Of a stretch of 43,898 nucleotides of DNA, positions 17,449 through 27,681 are shown in pieces (the stretch's first letter is position 1; each line of letters begins with the position of its first letter). The DNA comes from Gemmatimonadota bacterium (GTDB taxonomy: Bacteria > ARS69). Made by a program: the position numbers and the translations under genes. The stretch is from assembly GCA_030747075.1 (NCBI GenBank), contig JASLLL010000024.1, positions 1-43,898 of the forward strand. Reading direction: 5' to 3'. The notes under the pieces were generated by a model, which worked only from the letters and a program-made list of their open reading frames with translations, did not search any database and was not told the DNA's origin.

Positions 17449-18669
17449 CTAGTCGTGGATTCCCACAGCCTGGGCCGAGAGTTCCGCCAGAGTCTTCATG
17501 GACCCGAGGCCTCCCGTACCGGAAGAATCCTGGTGGCAACCATGGCACGCGAAGTCAAGAGTGACCGAGGCTACGCCGCCCTCGTCCACGACCACGAAAG
17601 TGGTGCCGCCGTCATCATAGAACATGGCGTCCTTGCCGACCGCATCCGTGTTGATCTGGAAGATGTGCGACATCACATCTCCGTTGTAGTCGTTCTCCTT
17701 GACCGCGCTCTTGGCGGCTTCCGGCATATGGCAGTCCGTACACCCGACCGTCCCCGGATAGAGGAGATCGTGTCCCGCGATCGTCACCACTTCCGAGTGG
17801 CAATCCTCACAGGTCGTGGTCACGCCCATGCCGAGCGCCTCGTCGTCGAAGACCACGGAGGAGTGCGGGTCGTGACAGTCGTTGCAGCCCGCATATCCCT
17901 TGTGCGGCGAATGCAGCCATTCGTCGTACTGCTCGTGGTGCTTGATGAAGCCACTGCTGACCTGGATCTTCTGCGTGGAATGACGCGTGTGACAGCGTCC
18001 GCACTGGTCGGACGAGGCATCCACGGTCATCGGGAAGAGTTCCGGGTCGGAGACATGCTGCGAACCGGTGCCGTGGCACTCCTCGCAGTGGACGCCGGGA
18101 GCCACGAAGGTTCCGGTCATTCCAGCCATGCCTTCCTGGTTGTTGGTGGCGTCGCCGTCATCGGAGTCCACCCAACCGGTGGTGTGGCACTTGCCGCAGT
18201 TGTACGGCTTCTCCTCACCGACATGGTAGTCCGAGTAGGCCCCGCTCTCGAAGTTGTACTGATTGCTGCCGACATCGGTCTGGATGAATCCGTCGTTCTT
18301 GACCCAGCGCATCTTCCAGCCGTATCCACCGATCGTGTAGCTGTAGTCGGCCCATGTGCCCGTGGGCGGGTCGACCGGATCGTTGGGATAGCGAGAGAAG
18401 GTCGGGAACTTGTCCGTCGGAGCCACACCGTCAATCTTCGTCAGCTTGTACGGATGGCCGGACTCAACCCAGCGATCGTACTCGTCGCTGCCGGTGGCGC
18501 GACCTGCCGAAGATGTGTCGGAGTGACACGTTGCGCAGGCTGCCGAGCCCGCGTAGTCCATGGCCGGAACCGGGTCCGGCGTGATGCAATCGTCATCATT
18601 GTCTGCACATCCGGCCACGAACGCCGCAACGAGCAGAACCAGAAGACAGGGCAACCAACGATTCAGCAT
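17449..18669 (-). CDS. Octahaem c-type cytochrome lipoprotein
   Basis: The 406-residue product has a lipoprotein signal (MLNRWLPCLLVLLVAAFVAGC, Cys at about 21) and a short Asp-rich linker. Eight CxxCH motifs follow: CATCH, CGKCH, CEECH, CGRCH, CNDCH, CEDCH, CTDCH and CHGCH. The spaced distal histidines (HSTQK, HHEQYDEW, SPHKGY) suggest bis-His ligation as in cytochrome c554/OTR-like proteins. The ATG is preceded on the minus strand by a GGGAGGTGG ribosome site. It is the first gene of a minus-strand set with a beta-barrel and a periplasmic octahaem cytochrome. It may sit at the outer face of the outer membrane and hand electrons to external acceptors, but an inner-facing periplasmic position is not excluded. 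Confidence 0.88.
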   Translation of the reverse strand: MLNRWLPCLLVLLVAAFVAGCADNDDDCITPDPVPAMDYAGSAACATCHSDTSSAGRATGSDEYDRWVESGHPYKLTKIDGVAPTDKFPTFSRYPNDPVDPPTGTWADYSYTIGGYGWKMRWVKNDGFIQTDVGSNQYNFESGAYSDYHVGEEKPYNCGKCHTTGWVDSDDGDATNNQEGMAGMTGTFVAPGVHCEECHGTGSQHVSDPELFPMTVDASSDQCGRCHTRHSTQKIQVSSGFIKHHEQYDEWLHSPHKGYAGCNDCHDPHSSVVFDDEALGMGVTTTCEDCHSEVVTIAGHDLLYPGTVGCTDCHMPEAAKSAVKENDYNGDVMSHIFQINTDAVGKDAMFYDDGGTTFVVVDEGGVASVTLDFACHGCHQDSSGTGGLGSMKTLAELSAQAVGIHD

Positions 18670-18967
18670 GAAACCACCTCCCCTGAGGCAGATTTTGGGA
18701 ATACCACCCTGCGGACACCGGGGCCCCGACCCCCACAGGCACAACTCGACACCGAATTGTCGATTACAAGGTCCCCTTCTCCACAAAGAGCGTCAGGGCG
18801 TGTTTGTGAGTGAAGGTCACTGAACATGAAGATAATCAGGAAACGGTCCGAACCGCCCTCGGGGACCCGAAACAGGCGACATTTGGGTTTCCTGCTGGTT
18901 CCCCGGGGAGTTCCGCGATAGCCTGCGACCCGGGCCGAAGCCTGAGAGTTGGCCGGAGGGAAATCGG
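18670..18967. other. Divergent intergenic region between cytochrome and sulfatase genes
   Basis: About 298 bases separate divergent genes, so promoters for both should lie here. Ribosome sites are visible at each end. An inverted repeat tcgaca-ccgaat-tgtcga spans 18746-18763 and could be an operator. I found no convincing -35/-10 pair, no RNA gene and no small coding region. Confidence 0.5.
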
Positions 18968-21280
18968 GTGAAGACGCGCATTCAGGTCGAAATCGTCCTT
19001 GTGGCCGCCTTTCTGGCACTTTGCGGTTGTGGCCGGAAGGAAGCGCCACCGGGGGTTCTCCTGGTGACGATCGACACCTGCCGGGCAGACCGGATTGGCT
19101 GCTACGGCTCCACGCTCTGCGAAACCCCGACCCTTGACGGTCTGGCCGGGCGGGGCGTGGCCTATCTGGACGCCACGGCGACCGCACCCGTCACGCTGCC
19201 CTCCCACTGCTCCATTCTCACGGGGCTCTATCCGGACAGGCATACCGTGCGCGACAACGGGGCCGGCCGCCTCCCCGGGGAGGCCCGGACGATTCCCGAG
19301 ATTCTTCGCGACGAGGGCTGGTCCACCGCCGCCTTTCTTGCCGCCGTTCCGCTGGAGAGCCGCTACGGCACCGGGCAGGGCTTCGACCTCTACGAGGACG
19401 ACCTCGCGGACGACCTTCCGGAGGGGGACATCCTGAACCGGCTCTATTCCGACCAGCGGACCGCGGATCGGGTGGTGGACCTCGCGCTGCCGTGGATGAC
19501 ACAGGCGGCGGCCGGGACAAAGCCGTACTTTGCGTGGGTCCACTTCTTCGACCCGCATCAGGCGTACGAGCCGCCGCCACACATCGCGTCCCGCTATGAG
19601 GACGCCCCCTACGAAGGGGAGATCGCGTTCGTGGACGAGCAGCTCGGGCGGCTGCTCGGCGGTCTCGGGGAGGCGGTGAGGTCGAGGCTTCTCGTGGCGG
19701 TGACCGCGGATCACGGGGAGTCGCTCGGTGAGCACGAGGAGCCCTCGCACGGCTTCTTCGTCTACGATTCCGCGCTCCGCGTGCCGTGGATCATGGCGGG
19801 CCCGGGCGTGCCGGAGGGGGTCCGCGTGGAAGATCCCGTGTCGCTGGTGCAGTTTGCCCCGACGCTTCTGGAACTGGTCGGCGTGCCGGTCCCTTCCGGG
19901 CTGGATGGAGGGAGCGCGGCCGGGCTTCTTCGCGGAGACGACGCCGCCCCCGACGCGATCTTCGCGGAGGCGCTCTTTCCCCGGCTCAACTTCGACTGGG
20001 AGGGCAGCCGGAGCATTCGGAAGGGCGGCTGGAAGTACATCGATGCGCCGCGGCCGGAACTCTACGACCTGACGGCGGACCCCCACGAGACACGAAATGT
20101 GCTGTCCGGGCACCCGGGAGAGGCCCGCGCGCTTCGTGCGGAACTGTGGGAGCATTCGGCGCGCGGGGGGGCGCTCGGTGCGGTCGAGGCCATTGTGGAC
20201 GAGGCGGCGCGGGAGCAACTGGAGGGGCTGGGGTATGTCGGAGGGGTGGGCGCGTCGTCGGCCCCGGCGGCAGAGGCGGCGTTGTGGACCTTCCGCGGCC
20301 CGGACCCGAAGGACGGGGTCACGGTCTTCGCGCTGCTTCAGAAGCTGCCGCAGCTCATTCTTTCGGGGAAGACGGCCGAGGCGAAGGCGGTCGCGGCGGA
20401 GATGGATGCGGCCATCCCCGGGGACCTGCCGGTGCTTCGCAAGGTGGCGCAGCTCTGGCGGCGGGCGGAGGCATGGGAGGAGACGGAGGCCGCGTGGCGC
20501 AAGGTGGTGGCGCTCGACGCGCGGGATGCCGCGGCCTGGCTCGGAATCGGGGAGGCGGCTCTTCGCACGGGAGACCGCCCGGGCGCGACGGAGGCATATG
20601 AACGGGCGGCCGAAGCCAACCCCACGGACGCACGCGCATGGAGGATGGCCGGGAGCCTCCTGGCGGAAACGGGAGATCATGCAGGGGCGGTTGCCGCGCT
20701 GGAGCGTGCGGTGGCGGCGGATTCCTCGGCGGAGGCTCTGGCGGACCTCGGTCGTGCGCTGAAGGACGCGGGGCGTGCCCGAGAGGGCCTTGCCGCTTAC
20801 GACCGGGCGATCTCGGCGGACCCGGGGTTCGCCGGGGCCGTGACCGGGCGGGCATCGATCCTGACGGCGATGGGGCGGCCCGCGGAAGCGGTGGAGACGC
20901 TTCGCAGGGGACTTGTCGCGTCCGGCGAAGACGCGGGGATCGCGAACAACCTGGCATGGATTCTCGCGGACCACCGGGCGGTCTTTGACCCGGAGGAAGC
21001 CTACCGGCTGGCGCGGCTGGCGGCGTCGAAGGAGCCGGACGACGCGGCCATTCTCGACACGCTGGGGTGGGCGGCCATCCGCTCCGGGCGGCCCACGGAG
21101 GCGGTGGAACCGCTGCGCCGCGCCTGGGAGGCCACGCGGGACGCGGAAGTGCGGGCGCATCTGGGGATTGCGCTGGCGGAGTCAGGGCGGGAGGCGGACG
21201 GCCGCGCACATGTCCGGGCGGCGCTTGCCGAACGGCCCGATCTGGGGAGCGTGCCGGAGGTGGCCGAGTGGGCACGCTGA
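18968..21280 (+). CDS. Sulfatase-family (alkaline phosphatase superfamily) lipoprotein with TPR repeats
   Basis: The 770-residue product starts with a lipoprotein-like signal ending LCGC (Cys21). The sulfatase/phosphoesterase domain (about 30-410) has a metal-binding start LVTIDTCRADRIGCYG. Its nucleophile loop is VTLPSHCSILTG, and a later metal site is VTADHGESLGEH. The canonical C/S-x-P-x-R motif is replaced: Thr stands at the nucleophile position and His replaces Arg. Formylglycine modification is thus impossible, and a Thr-type phosphoesterase or phosphoglycerol-transferase-like activity is more likely. From about 430 to the end run TPR-like helical pairs (AAWLGIGEAALRTGD, AWRMAGSLLAETGD). 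GTG start after GGAGGG. It overlaps priA by 13 bases. Confidence 0.85.
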   Translation: MKTRIQVEIVLVAAFLALCGCGRKEAPPGVLLVTIDTCRADRIGCYGSTLCETPTLDGLAGRGVAYLDATATAPVTLPSHCSILTGLYPDRHTVRDNGAGRLPGEARTIPEILRDEGWSTAAFLAAVPLESRYGTGQGFDLYEDDLADDLPEGDILNRLYSDQRTADRVVDLALPWMTQAAAGTKPYFAWVHFFDPHQAYEPPPHIASRYEDAPYEGEIAFVDEQLGRLLGGLGEAVRSRLLVAVTADHGESLGEHEEPSHGFFVYDSALRVPWIMAGPGVPEGVRVEDPVSLVQFAPTLLELVGVPVPSGLDGGSAAGLLRGDDAAPDAIFAEALFPRLNFDWEGSRSIRKGGWKYIDAPRPELYDLTADPHETRNVLSGHPGEARALRAELWEHSARGGALGAVEAIVDEAAREQLEGLGYVGGVGASSAPAAEAALWTFRGPDPKDGVTVFALLQKLPQLILSGKTAEAKAVAAEMDAAIPGDLPVLRKVAQLWRRAEAWEETEAAWRKVVALDARDAAAWLGIGEAALRTGDRPGATEAYERAAEANPTDARAWRMAGSLLAETGDHAGAVAALERAVAADSSAEALADLGRALKDAGRAREGLAAYDRAISADPGFAGAVTGRASILTAMGRPAEAVETLRRGLVASGEDAGIANNLAWILADHRAVFDPEEAYRLARLAASKEPDDAAILDTLGWAAIRSGRPTEAVEPLRRAWEATRDAEVRAHLGIALAESGREADGRAHVRAALAERPDLGSVPEVAEWAR

Positions 21281-23700
21281 CGGCGGGCGTCGCGCTCCCG
21301 GTCCCGGTGTTGGACCCGCCAGCTTTTACATACCGTGTCCCGCAGAGCATGGAGCGCAGCGTACGCGTGGGATGCCGCGTGGCGGTCCCGTTCGGTGCGG
21401 GTCGCACGCTGACGGGCTTTGTCGTTGCCATGAATCCACCGGACCCGCCGGAAGAACTGCGCTCCCTCCATGAACTGGTGGACGATGACCCGCTTCTCGA
21501 CGGGGAGATGCTCGATCTCGGGAAGTGGATTGCCGAGCGGACGCTTTGCTCCTGGGGCGATGCGCTTCGCGCAATGCTGCCGGGACACACGGCGCCGCGC
21601 CGGGAAAAGGTGCTTCGGCTGGGGGCTCCGGTGGCGACCACCCTTTTCGGCACCTCCGAAGAATCCGACCCCGCCGAGCGCGCTCTCGCGGCAGTCGCCG
21701 AAGAAGGGGAACTGTCGACGCTCCTGCTCGCAAAGCGGCTTGGGATGCGTGTGGCGGATCTTCGGCCGGTCGTGCAGCAACTCATCCGGTCGAAGCGGAT
21801 TCTGGCGACCGATCGGGCGGTCTCCCGGGCGTCGTCGGTGCCACGCATCAAGGTGGTGGCGCTGGCCGGAGACGCGGAAGCCGGGGAGGAACTGGCACGC
21901 CGCGCTCCCGTGCAGCACCGATGCGTCGAGTTTCTGCGCGAAGCCGGTGGGGACATCCCGCTGCGCGACCTTGCGGAGGCGGTCGCCGGCGCGCGGGGTG
22001 CGGTGCGCGCGCTCACGCGGAAGAAACTGGTGCGCGTGCGCCTCGGGGAGTGGGAGACGGAGGACGCCGCCGACTTCGTCACCGTCTCCCGGCATGAACC
22101 GAATGCGGAGCAGGCGTCCGCCATTGGCGCGCTTACCGGCGCGCTGGGCTCGCTCACCCATCAGACCTTCCTCCTGCACGGGGTCACCGGCAGCGGCAAG
22201 ACCGAGGTCTACCTCCGCGCCATGGAAGAGGCGAGGCGCCTCGGCGGCCACTCCATTCTCCTTGTGCCGGAGATCACCCTGACGCCGCAGATGGTGTCAT
22301 GCGTGCGCGGCCGATTCGGTCGCCGGGCGGCGGTGCTGCATTCGCGACTCACGGATGCGGAGCGCCGACGCACGCGCTTCCGGGCGCGTCGTGGCGATTA
22401 CGATGTGGTACTCGGGCCGCGCTCGGCGGTGTTCACGCCGCTTCCGAACCTGCGTCTGGTCGTGATCGACGAGGAACACGACGGCGCCTACAAGCAGGAA
22501 GACGCACCCCGGTACCACGCCCGCGATGTCGCCATCGAGCGCGCCCGTCGCGCCGGGGCGACCGTCGTGCTGGGAACGGCGACGCCGGATCTCGAAACCT
22601 GGCATCGCGCCAGCGGCGGGAAGTTCAGCCTCCTTCGCCTGGGCTCGCGTGTGTCGGCGTTGCCTCTGCCGGAGGTGGAACTCGTGGACCAGCGCGGGGG
22701 GCGCGGGGCGTTTTCCGGGGAACTTCTGGAGGCGATCGGCGAACGCCTTGCGCGTCGCGAGCAGACCATTCTCTTTCTGAATCGCCGAGGATTCAGTCCG
22801 TTCGTGCAGTGCGTCACCTGCGGGATGGCGGTTCGGTGTGGCGCGTGCGATGTGTCGCTGACCTTCCACAAGTCCGACGGGACGCTTCGCTGTCACTACT
22901 GCGATCACGAAGAGCCGCGCCTGGACGCGTGTGCGGCGTGCGGCGCTCGGACGCTGGTGTACCGGGGCGCGGGAACCCAGCGGATCGAAGAGGATCTTCG
23001 CGAGCGATTCCCGAAGATGCATCTCGCGCGGCTGGACTCCGATTCCGTGCAGCGGCGCGGCGCCCACGAGGAGATCCTCGGCGCATTCCTGGACGGGAAG
23101 GTGGATGTGCTGCTCGGGACGCAGATGGTCGCGAAGGGGCTGGACTTCCCGCGCGTGACGCTGGTCGGCGTGATCAACGCCGATACCGGGCTGCATCTGC
23201 CGGACTTCCGCTCCGCGGAGCGCACCTTTCAGTTGCTGGCGCAGGTGGCGGGGCGCGCGGGGCGGAGTGAACTGGGCGGAAAGGTGCTGATCCAGACGCG
23301 CTGCCCGGAACACGCGTGCCTTGCGGCGGCGCGCACGCACGACGACGCGGCATTCCGCGAGTCGGAGATGGAGCAGCGGAAGGCGATGGGCTACCCGCCG
23401 TTCGCGAAACTGGCGGCGATCCTCGTGCGCGGCCCGAACCTGGGGCGCACCGAGGGCGCGGCCGAAGTCGTGCGCGATCGAATGGCCGTGCGCGTGCAGG
23501 AGTGCGCGGAGTGGACGGTTGTGCTGGGTCCGGCGGCCGCCCCGATCGCGCAGGTGCGCGGGAAGCACCGGTTCCACCTGCTGGTCAAGGGTCGCCGCCG
23601 GGCGGATGTGCGCCGGGTTGCCCTGGCCGCGCGTGGCGCCATTGCGGGGTACGCGGATGTCGAGGTGCAGGTGGATGTGGACCCGGTGAGCATGCTGTGA
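21268..23700 (+). CDS. priA: Primosomal replication-restart helicase PriA
   Basis: PriA is the 3'-to-5' superfamily-2 helicase that reloads the replisome at stalled forks. The 810-residue product has the N-terminal 3'BD fold (VALPVPVLDPPAFTYRVP), Walker A GVTGSGKTEVYLRAM (about residue 305) and a DEEHD box (about 401). It also has the paired zinc clusters CVTCG, CGACD, CHYCD and CAACG (about 515-560), plus FLNRRGF and QVAGRAGR helicase motifs. It is somewhat longer than the E. coli enzyme (about 730). The GTG at 21268 lies inside the sulfatase end; the frame is open back to 21067 only as an overlap artefact. Confidence 0.95.
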   Translation: MGTLTAGVALPVPVLDPPAFTYRVPQSMERSVRVGCRVAVPFGAGRTLTGFVVAMNPPDPPEELRSLHELVDDDPLLDGEMLDLGKWIAERTLCSWGDALRAMLPGHTAPRREKVLRLGAPVATTLFGTSEESDPAERALAAVAEEGELSTLLLAKRLGMRVADLRPVVQQLIRSKRILATDRAVSRASSVPRIKVVALAGDAEAGEELARRAPVQHRCVEFLREAGGDIPLRDLAEAVAGARGAVRALTRKKLVRVRLGEWETEDAADFVTVSRHEPNAEQASAIGALTGALGSLTHQTFLLHGVTGSGKTEVYLRAMEEARRLGGHSILLVPEITLTPQMVSCVRGRFGRRAAVLHSRLTDAERRRTRFRARRGDYDVVLGPRSAVFTPLPNLRLVVIDEEHDGAYKQEDAPRYHARDVAIERARRAGATVVLGTATPDLETWHRASGGKFSLLRLGSRVSALPLPEVELVDQRGGRGAFSGELLEAIGERLARREQTILFLNRRGFSPFVQCVTCGMAVRCGACDVSLTFHKSDGTLRCHYCDHEEPRLDACAACGARTLVYRGAGTQRIEEDLRERFPKMHLARLDSDSVQRRGAHEEILGAFLDGKVDVLLGTQMVAKGLDFPRVTLVGVINADTGLHLPDFRSAERTFQLLAQVAGRAGRSELGGKVLIQTRCPEHACLAAARTHDDAAFRESEMEQRKAMGYPPFAKLAAILVRGPNLGRTEGAAEVVRDRMAVRVQECAEWTVVLGPAAAPIAQVRGKHRFHLLVKGRRRADVRRVALAARGAIAGYADVEVQVDVDPVSML

Positions 23701-23918
23701 GGGGGCGGGTTCCGCGTCTCCCCCCCCACCGGCCCACACCGGGCGGGCAAGTCGTGTGGCACCAAGAGGATCCGACGATCCCTCCCCCTTGCCCGCCTCC
23801 GCTCTCCGGGCCCGCCCTTGACGATTGCCGGGGCCGTTGCATAAGGTGCCGCAAGGCTTTTGCATGCGGATTCAGTTCTTCGGGGATTCCATCCCCGCAA
23901 CGCCAAGGAGCGGTTTTC
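23701..23918 (+). other. Intergenic region after priA
   Basis: These 218 bases hold G-run/C-run sequence (23701-23730) that could form a weak stem-loop after priA but lacks a T-tract. They also contain a possible promoter at 23818-23845 and an AAGGAG ribosome site at 23905-23910. No coding region was recognised. Confidence 0.4.
23818..23845 (+). promoter_or_regulatory. Possible sigma-70-type promoter for the TPR gene
   Basis: TTGACG (23818-23823) and CATAAG (23840-23845) are separated by 16 bases; they match consensus at five and four positions. It lies about 75 bases before the TPR gene start. Confidence 0.4.
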
Positions 23919-25076
23919 ATGGTCCGGCTCGGCCACGCGGTTCTCGCGTCGATTGTTCTCGTCTCACTTCTTCTTCCCGCGACGGCGCTTGCGGAGTCCG
24001 CCCTGGCGAACTGCAAGTACTACACCAAGACGCAAGGAGAATGGGAACAGGCCGTCCCGTATTGCCTGAAGTGCATGGAGGAGGAACCGGAGAATCCGGA
24101 GACCTACTACTACGCGGGGTGGGCCCTTCGTGAGGCGGGGCGCTTTGACGAAGCCTGGGAGGCCAACTCATGGCTCCTGGACCGGATCGACGGCAGGGAC
24201 AAGAAGACGCGGAAGCTTGCGAAGAAGGTGGAGGACCAACTTCAGAACACTTACGCACGGGCGTTCAACGGCGGGATTCAGCTTCTCGAAAAAGAGGACA
24301 ACGAAGGGGCGATGGCGGCGTTTCTGCATGCGACGAGGGTGTATCCCATCAAGGTGGACGCGTACCTGAACCTCGCGTTTACGCAGGCGCAACTGGGCGA
24401 GAAGGCTGCCGCGCTGGAGAGTTACCGGAGCGCGCTTCGCGTGGAGCCGGAGAACCTGGTGGCGCTGGAAAGAACCGCATGGACGCTCGTGGATGCCTGG
24501 CGGGAAACTTCGGCTGCCGCTGCGGCCGGAGATTCGACGGCTGCGGTTGCCGCCGTGGCTCAGGAGGCGCGGGACATACTGAAGCGCGTGATTGCGCTGA
24601 ATCCCGAGAGCGACCGCGCGTATGCCACGCTGGCGGAGATTGAGTTCGACGCCGGGAATCTGACGGACGCACTGGTCGCCATCCGCAAGGCAATCCAAAT
24701 GGACCGCCAGAATGTTGTCAGTCTCTACAATGTCGCCGTGGGTTTCTATCAGGCGGATCAATACGCGGCTGCTGCGGCGGCGTTTGGTGCCGTCGCGGAC
24801 GAACTCAAGGGCACCGGAGAGGATCTCTGGTCGGACGCGCTCTACAATCGGGGCATCTGCTTCCTTTACCAGGAGCAGTTTGCGGACTGCGTCCAGTCGC
24901 TGCTCCCGCTGGTGGAAGCGAATCGGGAAGTTCAGGACTACTATCGCATTCTTGCCCGTGCGTACTCGAAGATGGGTTTGAAGCAGGAGGCCTCCGAGAT
25001 GCTCCTCAAGTTCCAGGAACTGGAACAGGCGAAGGAACAGGAACAGGAACTGGAACTGGACCAGGCGAAGGAGTAG
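23919..25076 (+). CDS. Secreted TPR-repeat protein
   Basis: The 385-residue product has a signal peptide (VLASIVLVSLLLPATALA) and at least five tetratricopeptide-like units, for example PETYYYAGWALREAGRFDEAW, VDAYLNLAFTQAQLGEKAAAL and DRAYATLAEIEFDAGNLTDAL. Such proteins usually act as periplasmic or outer-membrane scaffolds. An insertion rich in Ala (about 188-205) breaks the repeat register. The tail is a low-complexity Glu/Gln/Lys/Leu run (EQEQELELDQ). The ATG at 23919 follows AAGGAG with good spacing; longer reading of the frame overlaps priA. The next gene begins one base after its stop, so they are co-translated or at least co-transcribed. Precise function unknown. Confidence 0.8.
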   Translation: MVRLGHAVLASIVLVSLLLPATALAESALANCKYYTKTQGEWEQAVPYCLKCMEEEPENPETYYYAGWALREAGRFDEAWEANSWLLDRIDGRDKKTRKLAKKVEDQLQNTYARAFNGGIQLLEKEDNEGAMAAFLHATRVYPIKVDAYLNLAFTQAQLGEKAAALESYRSALRVEPENLVALERTAWTLVDAWRETSAAAAAGDSTAAVAAVAQEARDILKRVIALNPESDRAYATLAEIEFDAGNLTDALVAIRKAIQMDRQNVVSLYNVAVGFYQADQYAAAAAAFGAVADELKGTGEDLWSDALYNRGICFLYQEQFADCVQSLLPLVEANREVQDYYRILARAYSKMGLKQEASEMLLKFQELEQAKEQEQELELDQAKE

Positions 25077-25077
25077 C

Positions 25078-26124
25078 ATGGCGCGCCCGCGCCCCGCACG
25101 GATCCTCCGGGACGCGGACCCCGCGCACCTGACCGGGGCGAGAGTCGGGGTTTTCGGCTTCGGGAATCAGGGCCGGGCCCAGGCGGAGTGCCTGCGGGAC
25201 TCCGGTGTGGCGGTGCGCGTGCTCCCCCGCGCCGGCGGGCCGTCTGAAGCGGCGGTGACCGAGGCGGGCTTCCCGGTGCTTCGCGCCACGGATCTGGGCG
25301 AATGCGACATTCTCGCCGTACTCGTCCCGGACGAAGTCCAGGCCGAACTCCTGAACGGCCCCATTCGCTCCCACGCCGCTCCGGGCACACTGCTCCTTTT
25401 CGCGCACGGATTCACGCTGCGGGAACACCCCCGCCTCCTTCGCGAAGACCTCGACGCCGCGCTCGTATGTCCGCTGGGACCGGGGTCGCTGCTTCGAGAG
25501 CGTTTTCTGGAAGGGGGAGGACTCGCGGGGCTTTTTGCGGCGGTACAGGACTTCACGGGGACTGCTGAGGCGCGTGCCCTGGCGTATGCCGCCGCCATCG
25601 GGTTGACGCGGGCGGGGCTCATTGAGACGACGCTGGAGGAGGAGGTCGTGAGCGATCTCTTCGCCGAGCAGGCGGTGCTGGTCGGCGGCGCGGTGGAACT
25701 GATGCGCGCGGCGTGGGAGACGCTGGTGGAGGCGGGAGTCTCCGGCGAAGTGGCGTACTACAGCTGCGTGGAGGAGTTGCGGCAGATTCTCGAACTCGTC
25801 TCGCGCGACGGCCCGGCAGGAATGCGAAGCGCCATCAGCACCACGGCCCGCTACGGAGGGCTGACGCGCGGTCCGCGGATCGTCGGGGAGGATGCCCGCG
25901 CGGAGATGCGTGCCGCACTGGAGGAGATCCGCACCGGCTCCTTTGCCGCGGAATGGAAGCAGGAGCAGGAGTCCGGGGGGGGGCGCCTGGAGGACCTTAC
26001 CCGGCGAGAGAGGGAGCACCCCATGGAGGCGGCCGGACGACGGGTTCGCGCGGAACTGGGTCCCGCGGGAGACGCCGACCGTGACGACCCCGCAGAGGTT
26101 GACACGGGGCACCCCGAAATCTAG
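25078..26124 (+). CDS. Ketol-acid reductoisomerase-like protein with altered active site
   Basis: The 348-residue protein aligns by eye with class I KARI (IlvC). It has a Rossmann GFGNQG (27-32), the AHGF histidine (H110) and RAGLIETT...[12 protein letters not shown] (about 178-204). Metal ligands D193 and E197, plus E233 and S254, are kept. However, the catalytic Lys of the PKGPG motif is Leu133 (CPLGPG), and the first Glu of the YFECLHE motif is Ser229 (YYSCVEE). Normal acetolactate isomerisation is therefore unlikely; a reductase with a different substrate or a regulatory role is possible. No other branched-chain amino acid gene is nearby. The ATG follows AAGGAG. The C-terminal 50 residues are charged and low in family similarity. 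Confidence 0.7.
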   Translation: MARPRPARILRDADPAHLTGARVGVFGFGNQGRAQAECLRDSGVAVRVLPRAGGPSEAAVTEAGFPVLRATDLGECDILAVLVPDEVQAELLNGPIRSHAAPGTLLLFAHGFTLREHPRLLREDLDAALVCPLGPGSLLRERFLEGGGLAGLFAAVQDFTGTAEARALAYAAAIGLTRAGLIETTLEEEVVSDLFAEQAVLVGGAVELMRAAWETLVEAGVSGEVAYYSCVEELRQILELVSRDGPAGMRSAISTTARYGGLTRGPRIVGEDARAEMRAALEEIRTGSFAAEWKQEQESGGGRLEDLTRREREHPMEAAGRRVRAELGPAGDADRDDPAEVDTGHPEI

Positions 26125-26127
26125 TAT
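26099..26127 (+). promoter_or_regulatory. Sigma-70-type promoter for rho
   Basis: TTGACA (26099-26104) is a perfect -35 hexamer; 17 bases later TAGTAT (26122-26127) matches the -10 at four of six positions. It overlaps the end of the KARI-like gene and lies about 165 bases before the rho start, leaving a long leader. Confidence 0.6.
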
Positions 26128-26293
26128 AGCTGCCGATTCGGTGGGATCTGAAGCTGCCCGTCGGGGGCGACCGACCGGAACCCGCCCACTCCCGTTTGTT
26201 CACACCTTCCCCGGCCCGGAGCACCTTCCGGAAATCACCCTCGCGAGTTCTGTGATCACGGGACTCCCCACACCCCACCAGAGAGCGAAGATC
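26125..26293 (+). promoter_or_regulatory. Long 5' leader of rho
   Basis: A 169-base non-coding stretch separates the probable promoter from rho. Its C-rich, G-poor parts (for example 26181-26220 and 26260-26285) would suit Rho-dependent autoregulation, which is known for rho leaders in other bacteria. No stem-loop with a T-tract was seen. Confidence 0.35.
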
Positions 26294-27592
<1,299 letters not shown>

Positions 27593-27681
27593 CGATATTG
27601 CGGCCCGCGCCGAACGGGCGGGCGGAACATCATCCAAGGCCGGACGGCGCGACGCGGCGTCCCAACCCGAGGGAGTTTACG

